DNA of 64,000 bases, taken from NCBI GenBank assembly GCA_050633625.1, contig JBOEGW010000004.1, positions 372,001 through 436,000 on the forward strand. Direction: 5' to 3'. Source of the DNA: JBOEGW01 sp050633625. GTDB taxonomy: Bacteria; Pseudomonadota; Alphaproteobacteria; Rhodobacterales; Rhodobacteraceae. Below the pieces are notes generated by a model, which had not been told where the DNA came from, searched no databases, and saw only the letters and a list, made by a program, of their open reading frames with translations. This document shows, one piece after another, positions 33,630 to 42,037 of this stretch (position 1 is the first letter of the stretch; each line of letters starts with the position of its first letter). The position numbers and the translations under genes were made by a program.

Positions 33630-36502
33630 TCGGCGGCGGGCAAAATGCGGCGCGATTGTTTGGCTTGGGCGTTATAATCCTCTTGCCAATCACTTGGCCC
33701 ATTTGTGGGCGATACCTGCACCGCGGTCACCTTGAATTCCGGGCAATTGGTCGCCCAATCGGAAAAGTCGGTGGTGATCACATTGGCCTGCGTGTCCGGG
33801 TGGTGGAAGGTGGTATAAACAACGCCGGGGCTGACGCGATCAGTAAGCGTTGCGCGCAAAGTCGTTTCGCCTGACCGACTTGCCAGTTTAATCAAATCTC
33901 CCTCCGTCACACCGCGATTTTCCGCATCAAACGGGTGGATTTCCAGCACATCTTGATCGTGCCAAATGTTGTTTTGCGTGCGCCTCGTTTGCGCCCCCAC
34001 ATTATATTGGCTGAGGATGCGCCCGGTTGTGAGCAACAGCGGGAACCGCGGCCCGGTCCGCTCATCAGTGGCAACATATTCGGTCACAATAAAGCGGCCT
34101 TTGCCGCGCACAAACCCGTCCACATGCATCAAGGGCGTGCCATCGGGCTGTGCCTCATTACAAGGCCATTGGATCGAATTTTTGGCATCGAGCGCGGCAT
34201 AAGAAACCCCGGCAAAACTGGGGGTAGTCGCGGCGATTTCATCCATGATTTCAGATGGATGACTGTAGTTCCAACCGGCGCCCAAACTGTTCGCCAAAAG
34301 CTGCGTCACTTCCCAATCCGCATAGCCATTGAGCGGCGCCATGACCTTGCGCACGCGGTTGATCCGCCGCTCGGCATTGGTGAATGTTCCGTCTTTCTCA
34401 AGGAAGGAAGACCCCGGCAAAAACACATGCGCGTAGTTCGCTGTTTCGTTCAAGAATAGGTCATGCACGATCACACAATCCATCGCCGCCAGCCCGGCGG
34501 TCACGTGTTTTGTGTCAGGATCGGACTGCAAAATATCCTCGCCCTGACAGTAAAGCGCCTTGAACGTCCCGGCCACCGCCGCATCCAGCATATTGGGAAT
34601 ACGCAAGCCCGGCTCAGGGTCAATCTCCACCCCCCAAGCCTGCTCAAACGTCGCTCTCGCATCGGCGTTTTTCACATGACGATAGCCCGGCAATTCGTGC
34701 GGAAACGACCCCATGTCGCAGGAGCCTTGCACGTTGTTTTGACCGCGTAGCGGATTCACACCAACGCCCTTGCGTCCAATATTTCCGGTCAGCATCGCAA
34801 GGTTGGCAATCGCCATCACCGTGGTTGAACCTTGGCTGTGTTCCGTCACCCCAAGCCCGTAATAAATCGCGCCATTTCCTCCAGTTGCAAAGGTCCGCGC
34901 GGCGGCGCGCAGGGTGTCCGCTGGCACGCCGGTCAGGCTTTCGGTGGCCTCCGGGCTGTGGCGGTTTTCGCTGATAAAGGCCTTGAAATGCGCGTAATCT
35001 TCGCTCTCGCAGCGGTCTTTGATGAAGGTCTCATCCATCAAGCCTTCGGTCATAATCACATGGGCCAGCGCGCTCACCACCGCGACATTTGTGCACGGGC
35101 GCAGCGCGAGGTGGTGCGCCGCTTCAACATGAGCTGATTTCACCAAATCAATGCGCCGTGGGTCGATCACGATCAGTTTGGCCCCGGCTCGCAGCCGCTT
35201 TTTCAACCGGCTGGCAAACACCGGATGCCCATCGGTCGGGTTGGCGCCAATAATGATCACAACATCGCTATGCTCAACGCTGTCAAAGTCCTGCGTGCCC
35301 GCCGAGGTGCCAAAGGTTTGCCCCAGCCCATATCCGGTCGGTGAATGGCACACGCGCGCGCAGGTATCGGTGTTGTTGTTCTTGAATACGGCGCGTGTAA
35401 GCTTTTGAACCAAATAGGTTTCTTCGTTCGTGCAGCGACTTGAGGTGATCACACCGAGCGCGTTTCGCCCATAGGTGTCGCGGATCGCACCGAGCCGTTT
35501 CGCCGTGAATTCGAGCGCCTCATCCCAGCTCACTTCGCGCCACGGATCGCTCACCTTGTCGCGGATTAACGGGTTCAGAATTCGGTCAGGATGCGCCGCA
35601 TACCCATAAGCAAATCGCCCCTTCACGCAAGAATGGCCCCGGTTCGCGCGCCCGTCTTTATGCGGCACCATGCGGACCATCTGGTCGCCATTCAGCTCCG
35701 CCTTGAAAGAACACCCAACCCCGCAATAGGCGCAGGTCGTAATCACCGATCGGGTCGGCGTGCCCAGCTCCGCCACAGATTTTTCCTGTAAGGTCGCCGT
35801 CGGGCAGGCGGCGACGCAGGCCCCGCAAGACACGCAATCCGAGCTGAGAAAATCATCATTTCCCGCGCCCGCCTTCACGCGGCTCTCAAACCCACGCCCC
35901 TCAATCGTCAGCGCAAACGTCCCCTGAACCTCCTCACAGGCCCGCACGCAGCGCGAACAGGCGATGCATTTAGAGGCATCATAGGTGAAATACGGGTTGC
36001 TCTCGTCCTTTGGCTTATAGCGATGATTTTCGCCGCCTTCGCGCACCTCAAAATGGTTCGCGCCGAGGCCATAGCGCACGTCGCGCAGCCCCACCATTCC
36101 GGCCATATCTTGCAGTTCACAATCGCCGTTCGCACTGCACGTCAGGCAATCCAGCGGATGATCCGAAATGTATAACTCCATGACTCCACGGCGAATTTTC
36201 TGCACCTTGCCGGATTGCGTCCGAACCTTCATCCCCGGTGCAACTGGGGTTGTGCAAGAGGCTGGCGTGCCGCGCCGCCCTTCGATTTCGACAACGCAGA
36301 GCCGACAAGACCCAAAGGCTTCAACGCTATCTGTCGCGCAGAGTTTTGGCACTTTGATCCCCGCCAAAGACGCCGCGCGCATCACCGAAGTGCCCTCCGG
36401 TACGCTGATCTCCACCCCGTCGATGGTCAATGAAACCGGCGCGCCGGTGGTCGCCGGGGTGCCATGATCGGTATCGTCCCACGGGATAATCAGGTCTTTC
36501 AT
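33626..36502 (-). CDS. fdsA: NAD-linked formate dehydrogenase alpha subunit (Mo-bis-MGD)
   Basis: The 958-residue catalytic subunit oxidises formate to CO2. The N-terminal [2Fe-2S] domain uses Cys55, 66, 69 and 83. A His114/Cys119/122/128 cluster follows, then two ferredoxin-type [4Fe-4S] motifs (CIACSRCVRAC, CVSCGACVAAC), then the cluster next to the cofactor (CAYCGVGC). The metal ligand is Cys385 in TCARVCHSPTG, so this is a cysteine rather than selenocysteine enzyme; the following His is the conserved active-site His. Domain order matches the oxygen-tolerant FdsABG enzymes of Rhodobacter and Cupriavidus. The start overlaps fdsB by four bases. Confidence 0.96.
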   Translation of the reverse strand: MKDLIIPWDDTDHGTPATTGAPVSLTIDGVEISVPEGTSVMRAASLAGIKVPKLCATDSVEAFGSCRLCVVEIEGRRGTPASCTTPVAPGMKVRTQSGKVQKIRRGVMELYISDHPLDCLTCSANGDCELQDMAGMVGLRDVRYGLGANHFEVREGGENHRYKPKDESNPYFTYDASKCIACSRCVRACEEVQGTFALTIEGRGFESRVKAGAGNDDFLSSDCVSCGACVAACPTATLQEKSVAELGTPTRSVITTCAYCGVGCSFKAELNGDQMVRMVPHKDGRANRGHSCVKGRFAYGYAAHPDRILNPLIRDKVSDPWREVSWDEALEFTAKRLGAIRDTYGRNALGVITSSRCTNEETYLVQKLTRAVFKNNNTDTCARVCHSPTGYGLGQTFGTSAGTQDFDSVEHSDVVIIIGANPTDGHPVFASRLKKRLRAGAKLIVIDPRRIDLVKSAHVEAAHHLALRPCTNVAVVSALAHVIMTEGLMDETFIKDRCESEDYAHFKAFISENRHSPEATESLTGVPADTLRAAARTFATGGNGAIYYGLGVTEHSQGSTTVMAIANLAMLTGNIGRKGVGVNPLRGQNNVQGSCDMGSFPHELPGYRHVKNADARATFEQAWGVEIDPEPGLRIPNMLDAAVAGTFKALYCQGEDILQSDPDTKHVTAGLAAMDCVIVHDLFLNETANYAHVFLPGSSFLEKDGTFTNAERRINRVRKVMAPLNGYADWEVTQLLANSLGAGWNYSHPSEIMDEIAATTPSFAGVSYAALDAKNSIQWPCNEAQPDGTPLMHVDGFVRGKGRFIVTEYVATDERTGPRFPLLLTTGRILSQYNVGAQTRRTQNNIWHDQDVLEIHPFDAENRGVTEGDLIKLASRSGETTLRATLTDRVSPGVVYTTFHHPDTQANVITTDFSDWATNCPEFKVTAVQVSPTNGPSDWQEDYNAQAKQSRRILPAAE

Positions 36503-37992
36503 TCGGCGGCCTCCTGTTGGGTGGCAAGTTTTCCGTCAAGGCGCAGCGCGGACAGAACCGGGTAAGGGGTGAAGCCTCCAAGGGCGCAAAGTGAGCCATC
36601 CGTCATAGTCTCGCATAGGTCTTCAATCAGGGCGCCAACGTCCTCGCCTGCCTGAAGTCGCTCCACAGTTTCCACACCGCGCACCGCACCAATCCGGCAA
36701 GGCGTGCATTTCCCGCAGCTTTCCACAGCGCAAAATTCAAAGGCAAACCGAGCCATTTCGGTGAGGTCAGCCGTGTCGTCAAACACTGTGATCCCGGCGT
36801 GGCCAATCAGCCCGCCCGCACCATCAAATTCCTCGTAGCCAAACGGCACATCAAACTGTTCTGGCCCAAAATAGGCCCCCAAAGGCCCGCCCACTTGCAC
36901 GGCGCGCACCGCCCGTTTTGAGTGGGTTCCGCCGCCGATCTTATTGACAATATCACTCAATGAAAGGCCAAAAGCCGTCTCATATAGCCCGCCAAATTGC
37001 ACATTTCCCGCTATTTGCAGCGGTATAGTGCCGCGAGACCGGCCAAGCCCGAAGGCTTCATAATGCGCCGCACCCCGTTCAAAGATGACAGGGATCGTCG
37101 CGAGGGAAATGACGTTATTGACCACGGTTGGTTTGCCCAAAAACCCTTCCAGCGCGGGCAGGGGCGGCTTGGCGCGCACCACGCCGCGTTTGCCTTCTAG
37201 CGAGTTCAAAAGAGAGGTTTCTTCGCCGCAAACATAGGCCCCGGCACCCACCCGGATTTCCATGTCAAACGCGGCGTCCGTGCCCAGCACAGCACGGCCC
37301 AAGACGCCTTTTTCGCGTGCGATTTCGACAGCACGGCGCATGGTTTTGATAGCATCCGGGTATTCGGATCGCAGGTACACATAGCCCTTGTCGGCCCCCA
37401 CTGCGATCCCAGCAATGATCATGCCTTCGATGACGCAAAACGGATCACCCTCCATAATCATCCGGTCCGCAAATGTGCCGCTGTCGCCCTCATCGGCGTT
37501 GCACACAATGTACTTCTGATCCGCCTGCGCGCGGGCCACGGTTTGCCATTTTATGCCTGTTGGAAACCCGGCGCCGCCGCGTCCGCGCAGGTTCGACGCA
37601 ATCACCTCGCCCACCGCCTCTTCGCCCGTCATGGTGAGCGCGCGCTCAAGCCCCACAAGCCCGCCATGGGCGCGGTAACTCTGCAAATCGAGCGGATCAA
37701 TCACGCCGCAACGTGCAAATGTCAGCCTGTTTTGCGTGGCAAAAAACGGGATGTCCTCCGTCGGACCATGGCCCTTGAAGGTGCCCTCCAGGAGCGCTGG
37801 CACGTCTTCGGGCGACAGCGGGCCAAACGCATGGCGCACCCCGTCAATCTCGACTTCCGCAAGCGGCTCCAGCCAGCACATGCCGCGTGATCCGACCCGA
37901 ACAAGCTCCACCCCGGCGTCGCGCAAAGCCCGCGCCACCTCATCCGCACCAAGTGCGCGCGCCACAGCATCACAGGACAAAAATACCTTCAT
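36499..37992 (-). CDS. fdsB: NAD-linked formate dehydrogenase beta subunit (FMN/NAD)
   Basis: A 497-residue NuoF-like subunit with an N-terminal thioredoxin-like extension (MKVFLSCDAVARALGADEVA), which in complex I belongs to a separate NuoE-type protein. The NADH/FMN site shows LRGRGGAGFPTGIKW and YVCGEETSLLNSLEG; ESCGKCTPCRIG plus a downstream Cys bind a [4Fe-4S] cluster. It hands electrons from formate to NAD+. The start at 37992 overlaps fdsG by four bases (ATGA); longer frames upstream lie within fdsG and are rejected. Confidence 0.95.
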   Translation of the reverse strand: MKVFLSCDAVARALGADEVARALRDAGVELVRVGSRGMCWLEPLAEVEIDGVRHAFGPLSPEDVPALLEGTFKGHGPTEDIPFFATQNRLTFARCGVIDPLDLQSYRAHGGLVGLERALTMTGEEAVGEVIASNLRGRGGAGFPTGIKWQTVARAQADQKYIVCNADEGDSGTFADRMIMEGDPFCVIEGMIIAGIAVGADKGYVYLRSEYPDAIKTMRRAVEIAREKGVLGRAVLGTDAAFDMEIRVGAGAYVCGEETSLLNSLEGKRGVVRAKPPLPALEGFLGKPTVVNNVISLATIPVIFERGAAHYEAFGLGRSRGTIPLQIAGNVQFGGLYETAFGLSLSDIVNKIGGGTHSKRAVRAVQVGGPLGAYFGPEQFDVPFGYEEFDGAGGLIGHAGITVFDDTADLTEMARFAFEFCAVESCGKCTPCRIGAVRGVETVERLQAGEDVGALIEDLCETMTDGSLCALGGFTPYPVLSALRLDGKLATQQEAAE

Positions 37993-38459
37993 GCGCCACG
38001 CTCCTTGAGAAGCGCCACAAGGCTCGGCGCGTCCAGTCGCGCAACGGGTTGACCCTGCACCAGTGCCGCCGGGCCATTCGCGCAAAGTCCGAGACAATAC
38101 ACAGGTTCAATCGCGATCCTGTCTTGGCTGTCCGCATCGAGCAGCGCCCGTGTTTCTTGCTCCAAACGCGCGCTTCCAAGCGCCTGACACGCTTCGGCGC
38201 GGCACAGTTTCACCTCAAGGCGTGGATCTGGTACGGACTTGAAATCGTGATAAAAACTGATGACCCCATGGGTTTCCGCGCGCGAAATGTTGAGGGTTTC
38301 CGCCAGCAGCTCAACGGCCCCTTCAGGGATGCATCCATAGGCGTCTTGCAGCCCATGAAGCATTGGCAATAGCGGGCCTTCGAGGTCCGCGAAAGGGACG
38401 ATGACGGCGCGCATGTCCTCCACTGAGGGCGCGGGCGGGGCTGGCTGTGGGGCTGGCAT
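37989..38459 (-). CDS. fdsG: NAD-linked formate dehydrogenase gamma subunit ([2Fe-2S])
   Basis: A 156-residue NuoE-like protein. Cys86, 91, 122 and 126 (CRAEAC and CLGLC) bind the [2Fe-2S] cluster; ISRAETHGVISFYHDF is the conserved helix before them. It is the first gene of the fdsGBA-fdhD-fdsD operon. ATG at 38459 has GGAGG just upstream. The 89 bases before it hold the promoter and two dyad sequences likely to bind the LysR-type regulator encoded next. Confidence 0.94.
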   Translation of the reverse strand: MPAPQPAPPAPSVEDMRAVIVPFADLEGPLLPMLHGLQDAYGCIPEGAVELLAETLNISRAETHGVISFYHDFKSVPDPRLEVKLCRAEACQALGSARLEQETRALLDADSQDRIAIEPVYCLGLCANGPAALVQGQPVARLDAPSLVALLKERGA

Positions 38460-38503
38460 GTATCCTCCGAAGTTGGGGGATTTTGCCGCTCGTTGTGAGC
38501 CAA

Positions 38504-38543
38504 ATCAATATTGATGTTCCGTTATGTGATAGGAAATTTCTAT
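38504..38543. promoter_or_regulatory. Putative LysR-binding region before fdsG
   Basis: Two dyads lie here: the perfect 12-base palindrome ATCAATATTGAT (38504-38515) and ATAGGAAATTTCTAT (38529-38543), centres about 26 bases apart. The second matches ATAGGAAAGTTCAAT at 39485-39499, before the LysR gene, at 13 of 15 positions. A recognition plus activation site arrangement is typical of LysR-type activators. Confidence 0.55.
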
Positions 38544-38548
38544 TGAAC

Positions 38549-39451
38549 TTAACCCGCCGCCAATCTCGACGTGGACAGCGTCAAGGCTTGATCGAAAATC
38601 GCCTTCAAAACAGGTGTTTGCGGGTCTTGATGCGGGGCCACGAGGCCGACACTTGGCTCAAGCGCGTTCTGCGCGCGAATGGGCACCACCGAGAGCGCGC
38701 GCCCCGCCGCCAAGGTCCGGGCTAAATCCACCGGCAGCACTGTGGCCCATTGCCCGGTTTCCGTGTGGCTGGTGAGCACCACTGTCGAGTTGCTTTCCAT
38801 CCCGACCTTGGGGTCCAGCCCGGCATCCAGAAAGGCGCGGTTGATGATACGACGGTTTTGCATATCCGGGGTCAAAAGGCACAAATTGAGTTTGGCAACA
38901 TCGGCCCATTCCACGGCCGCTTGGCGCGCGTTTTCGCTCTCTTTGTGGCAAACCAGCGCATAGGATTCGCGATATATTCCCTGTGTCATGACCCGGCCCA
39001 AAGGGCCTTGATCAAGGTATGTCATGCCGACATCAATCTCGAAATTCTCTAATATTTCAACGATATCAACCGTGGCCCGTGACAGGATCGTGAAGGTGAC
39101 TTTTGGGTGCGCTTGGGTGAATCTTGCTGTGAGTTTGGAGGCCCAGGTGAGGGCGGTCGGTATGACCGCAAGCCGCACGTCGCCCGACAGGCCTTCACGC
39201 GAAAAACGCATATCTTGGCGCAGGTGTTTTGTCTCGCCAATGATTGTGCGCGCATGAATCAATGCGCGTTGGCCTTCCGGGGTCAATCCGCCAAATCGTG
39301 AGCCGCGCAAAACAAGTTGCACGCCCAGCGTTTCCTCAAGCTGTTTGATCCCCGCCGACAGGGTGGGTTGCGTGATCCCAAGGCTTTCCGCGGCGCGGCC
39401 AAAGTGCCGTTCTCGCGCCAGCGCAATGAACATTTCAAGTTTCGCTATCAT
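38549..39451 (-). CDS. LysR-family transcriptional regulator of the fds operon
   Basis: A 300-residue LysR-type regulator: winged helix-turn-helix at the N-terminus (MFIALARERHFGRAAESLGI, then TQPTLSAGIKQLEETLG) and a two-lobed effector domain. It lies directly upstream of fdsG on the same strand, and similar dyads occur before it and before fdsG. The likely role is formate- or redox-dependent control of formate dehydrogenase, with autoregulation. In Cupriavidus the fds genes are likewise accompanied by a LysR-type gene (fdsR). Effector identity is inference. Confidence 0.9.
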   Translation of the reverse strand: MIAKLEMFIALARERHFGRAAESLGITQPTLSAGIKQLEETLGVQLVLRGSRFGGLTPEGQRALIHARTIIGETKHLRQDMRFSREGLSGDVRLAVIPTALTWASKLTARFTQAHPKVTFTILSRATVDIVEILENFEIDVGMTYLDQGPLGRVMTQGIYRESYALVCHKESENARQAAVEWADVAKLNLCLLTPDMQNRRIINRAFLDAGLDPKVGMESNSTVVLTSHTETGQWATVLPVDLARTLAAGRALSVVPIRAQNALEPSVGLVAPHQDPQTPVLKAIFDQALTLSTSRLAAG

Positions 39452-39484
39452 ACCGGGAGTTTAGGTTGGATTTGCCGTCAGTCG

Positions 39485-39499
39485 ATAGGAAAGTTCAAT
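39485..39499. promoter_or_regulatory. Putative LysR autoregulatory site
   Basis: ATAGGAAAGTTCAAT lies 34 bases before the LysR start codon and matches the site at 38529-38543 at 13 of 15 positions. This suggests that the LysR protein binds its own promoter region. Confidence 0.5.
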
Positions 39500-39623
39500 G
39501 ATTGTCTGATTCATGTCACATTAACCGAAATGTAAGTCTTCATGGGCAGAGTCAGTTTTAGGGAATCAGCTGCGGGGCCTATAAGGGGCTTCTGGGTCGG
39601 GCCATAAACTGGGTTTTGCTGCT

Positions 39624-40529
39624 ATGTATCGTCTTTTGGGCGTTCTTTTCTTGGTGCTCTGCGCATCGCCCCTGCTGGCTGAGGGGCGGGTCTATCTTGG
39701 CATGGGCGGGTTGAGCAGCAACGATGCTTACGGCGATTTTCAGGACCGCTGGCAAACCGCAAGTCGCTCGCATTCCTTTGTCTTTGGGCCAGAAGGGACA
39801 GTCTCCGCGCCCGCGGATATTGGCGCAGTGCTTGAGCTGCGCAGCGGCTTTCAGGTGATCACGCCCGACAACACGATGACCCCTGCACCCGGCGATCGCC
39901 CCGTGGTGGGTGTCCTGCGCAGCGGTGTTCACACCCACTTTAGCCGTCTTGGTGCCGAGTTTGTTCTTGGCGCAGGCGTTGAAGCGATGGGACCGGCGAC
40001 CCAAGTCACGGCGCTTCAAGACCGTTTTCACGCAACTTTGGGGTTTGATCAGATTGCCGCGCCGGTGCTGGCGGCGCAAATGGGAAATAAGCTGCGCCCG
40101 ATGCTTGGCGCAGAGGCCGCGTGGTCGATGCAAATGGACCCAAACATCACGTTCCGCCCCTTTGCGGAGCTGCGCGCAGGGCTTGAATCCTACGGGCGTA
40201 TCGGCGCCGATCTTTTGATCGGGGATGGGTTTGGGCACGGATTATTAGGCCGCGATTATGTAACAGGTCAGCCCTACAAAATCACCGACCCGCATGATGG
40301 CCCATCGGTCTCCCTCTTGTTGGGGGCCGATACCGCCGCGATGCTCAACAGCCAGTTCCTGCCCGCCGCAACCCCCGCGACGACTCTGCGCACGCGGATT
40401 CGCGCGGGCATGATGGTCGAGGATAGTGCCTTTTCCTTTTACTATGGCGCGACCTATCTGACGCCTGAATTTCAGGGTCAGCCAAGCGGGCAATTGCTCG
40501 GCTCCATGCAGATCAAAATGCGCTTTTAG
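39624..40529 (+). CDS. LpxR-like lipid A deacylase (outer-membrane beta-barrel)
   Basis: The 301-residue product has a signal peptide (cleavage near residue 19, after SPLLA) and alternating amphipathic strands ending in a terminal Phe (MQIKMRF), as in outer-membrane barrels. It fits the LpxR/DUF2219 family: Asn33-Asp34 early in the mature chain and Gln132...His136 (LQDRFHATLG) match the Asn-Asp and Gln-x3-His active-site residues of Salmonella LpxR in order and spacing. LpxR removes the 3'-acyloxyacyl chain of lipid A. The closing RDYVTGQPY segment is also family-like. It lies downstream of a divergent LysR gene and probably has its own promoter. Confidence 0.75.
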   Translation: MYRLLGVLFLVLCASPLLAEGRVYLGMGGLSSNDAYGDFQDRWQTASRSHSFVFGPEGTVSAPADIGAVLELRSGFQVITPDNTMTPAPGDRPVVGVLRSGVHTHFSRLGAEFVLGAGVEAMGPATQVTALQDRFHATLGFDQIAAPVLAAQMGNKLRPMLGAEAAWSMQMDPNITFRPFAELRAGLESYGRIGADLLIGDGFGHGLLGRDYVTGQPYKITDPHDGPSVSLLLGADTAAMLNSQFLPAATPATTLRTRIRAGMMVEDSAFSFYYGATYLTPEFQGQPSGQLLGSMQIKMRF

Positions 40530-40643
40530 CGCCGCGTGTCACAAAAAGCTTAACAACGCGAATCACCCGTGCTACCACTCTGTGGATAACTCCAAAGTCG
40601 GACATGAGATCCGAGCAGGGACAGATGAGGCGAGCATACAGGT

Positions 40644-41717
40644 ATGACGACGGGCTTTCGTGGCACGTTTGTTATCTCTTGGCTCCAAACCGAGATTGAC
40701 GGATCAATCGGCGCGCCGCGTGGAGCGCTTGGTGTGGGGGCGAGTTGGCGTTGGTCGGGCACAGCCGTTCGGGTCGATGGACCCCAAGATGTGCTCAGCT
40801 TGACAGCGCCCACAGGGGAAGCAGACATCCGAAAACGCGCAGCGCGCAAGGTTCAAAAGATGGTCGGGGCGGCGCTGAAGCCCGGCTCGAAACAAGATGC
40901 CTTGGTGCTGGAGGACGCGGTCGAAGACCCTTTGTTTGACCATGGGTTCGTCATTACGGACGGCTATAAATCCTATAAAGTATCGGTGGTTGAGCTGGGC
41001 GCGGGCAGTGCGCCGCTCTTGCTGTTCTTGGATGAGGTTCCCCCTGCGGGCACGGATTTCTGGGTCGTGCAGGCGATGACGGAAGCCGCCGAAATCAACC
41101 GTCTTACCGACCAGCCAACCGGGGTCATTTGCTTCACACCCGGCACGCGCATTCGCACCGATCACGGGGATGTCGCCATTCAGGACATTCGCCCCGGCGA
41201 CAAGGTGCAAACCAAAGACAACGGTTTCCAAGACGTGCGCTGGATCGGCACAAAACGGGTCAGCGGCGCACGCCTTTTCGCGATGCCCGAACTGCGGCCT
41301 ATTCGGTTGCGGCGCGGCGCACTCGGCGTTGATCGCCCCGACGAAGACCTCATCGTATCGCCGCTTCACAAAATGTTGGTGCAAGGGGCGCGTGCTCAAG
41401 CGCTGTTCAACACCGACGAAGTGCTGGTCACCGCCCGTGATCTCATTGACGACCGTTTGGTCATTCGCGATCACACAATGTCGAGCGTCACCTATGTGCA
41501 TTTGTTACTGGATCAGCATGAGGTTGTGTTCGCCAACGGGCTTGAGACCGAAAGCTTCCACCCCGGTCCAGACTCGCTTGCGGCTGTTGAGGATGATCAG
41601 CGCAATACGCTCTTTCAGCAAATGCCAGAGCTAGAACGCGCGCCTCAAACCTACGGAGACCATGCGCGGCGCAGCCTGAACAAAGCCGAAGCGGCAATCA
41701 TGCAGGCCCATATTTAG
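40644..41717 (+). CDS. Hint-domain protein
   Basis: The 357-residue product has an N-terminal region of about 160 residues without a recognised family, then a Hint (Hedgehog/intein) domain from Cys163: CFTPGTRIRTDHGDVAIQDI, GDKVQTKDNGFQDVRWIG, and the late SPLHKMLVQG with its conserved His. Cys at the first position and the late His are the residues needed for self-cleavage. Roseobacters carry many such proteins, often with repeat-rich secreted partners; here there is no extended adhesin region and no signal peptide. Whether it processes itself is unknown. It is followed by the 6S RNA gene. Confidence 0.85.
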   Translation: MTTGFRGTFVISWLQTEIDGSIGAPRGALGVGASWRWSGTAVRVDGPQDVLSLTAPTGEADIRKRAARKVQKMVGAALKPGSKQDALVLEDAVEDPLFDHGFVITDGYKSYKVSVVELGAGSAPLLLFLDEVPPAGTDFWVVQAMTEAAEINRLTDQPTGVICFTPGTRIRTDHGDVAIQDIRPGDKVQTKDNGFQDVRWIGTKRVSGARLFAMPELRPIRLRRGALGVDRPDEDLIVSPLHKMLVQGARAQALFNTDEVLVTARDLIDDRLVIRDHTMSSVTYVHLLLDQHEVVFANGLETESFHPGPDSLAAVEDDQRNTLFQQMPELERAPQTYGDHARRSLNKAEAAIMQAHI

Positions 41718-41769
41718 GCGTCAAACCCCAATAAAATCTCAGGCGTGGCGGATTTTTTTGCGCCCCGCA

Positions 41770-41797
41770 TTGACTCCTTCCCGAACCCCTCTATAAG
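41770..41797 (+). promoter_or_regulatory. Promoter of the 6S RNA gene
   Basis: -35 TTGACT (41770-41775), a 16-base spacer and -10 TATAAG (41792-41797) make the best sigma-70-type promoter seen in the window. Transcription would start about 41803-41804, at the first base of the folded RNA. Confidence 0.75.
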
Positions 41798-41803
41798 CGC
41801 GCA

Positions 41804-41940
41804 ATCGGCTTGGTTTCAGGCCGAACATTCATTGGTGTTGGTGGCCCTCGCAAGGGGATGCCTGTCGGGCCCTTCGGCGTAATCCGAAGAATAAGTCCAA
41901 AGGACAACGCCCTTTAAACTAGGCATGAAGCCCTCCGTCT
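41804..41940 (+). ncRNA. ssrS: 6S RNA
   Basis: The stretch between the Hint gene and rpsD folds as 6S RNA: a closing stem GGCTT (41807-41811) with AAGCC (41928-41932), a large single-stranded bubble, and a long terminal stem. In the terminal stem GGTGTTG pairs with CAACGCC, enclosing GGCCCTCGCAAGGGGATGCC. The last block resembles the conserved core of alphaproteobacterial 6S RNAs. 6S RNA mimics an open promoter and sequesters the housekeeping RNA polymerase in stationary phase. The strong promoter just upstream fits an abundant small RNA. Ends are approximate to about ten bases; the rest of the 41718-42037 gap holds a small hairpin before rpsD. Confidence 0.75.
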
Positions 41941-41958
41941 TCTTGTCCTGCATGTTGA

Positions 41959-41976
41959 GCTGAAGTTGATTTCAGC
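41959..41976 (+). other. Perfect hairpin between 6S RNA and rpsD
   Basis: GCTGAA-GTTGAT-TTCAGC forms a six-pair stem about 60 bases before the rpsD start. It has no T-tract, so it is not a standard terminator. It may mark the processed end of the 6S precursor or be part of an rpsD leader structure. Confidence 0.5.
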
Positions 41977-42037
41977 GCGCGTATCGTGGGACCGGATTTG
42001 GACGAAAGCTGAAAGGCCGCAATAAAGGAGATCAGCC

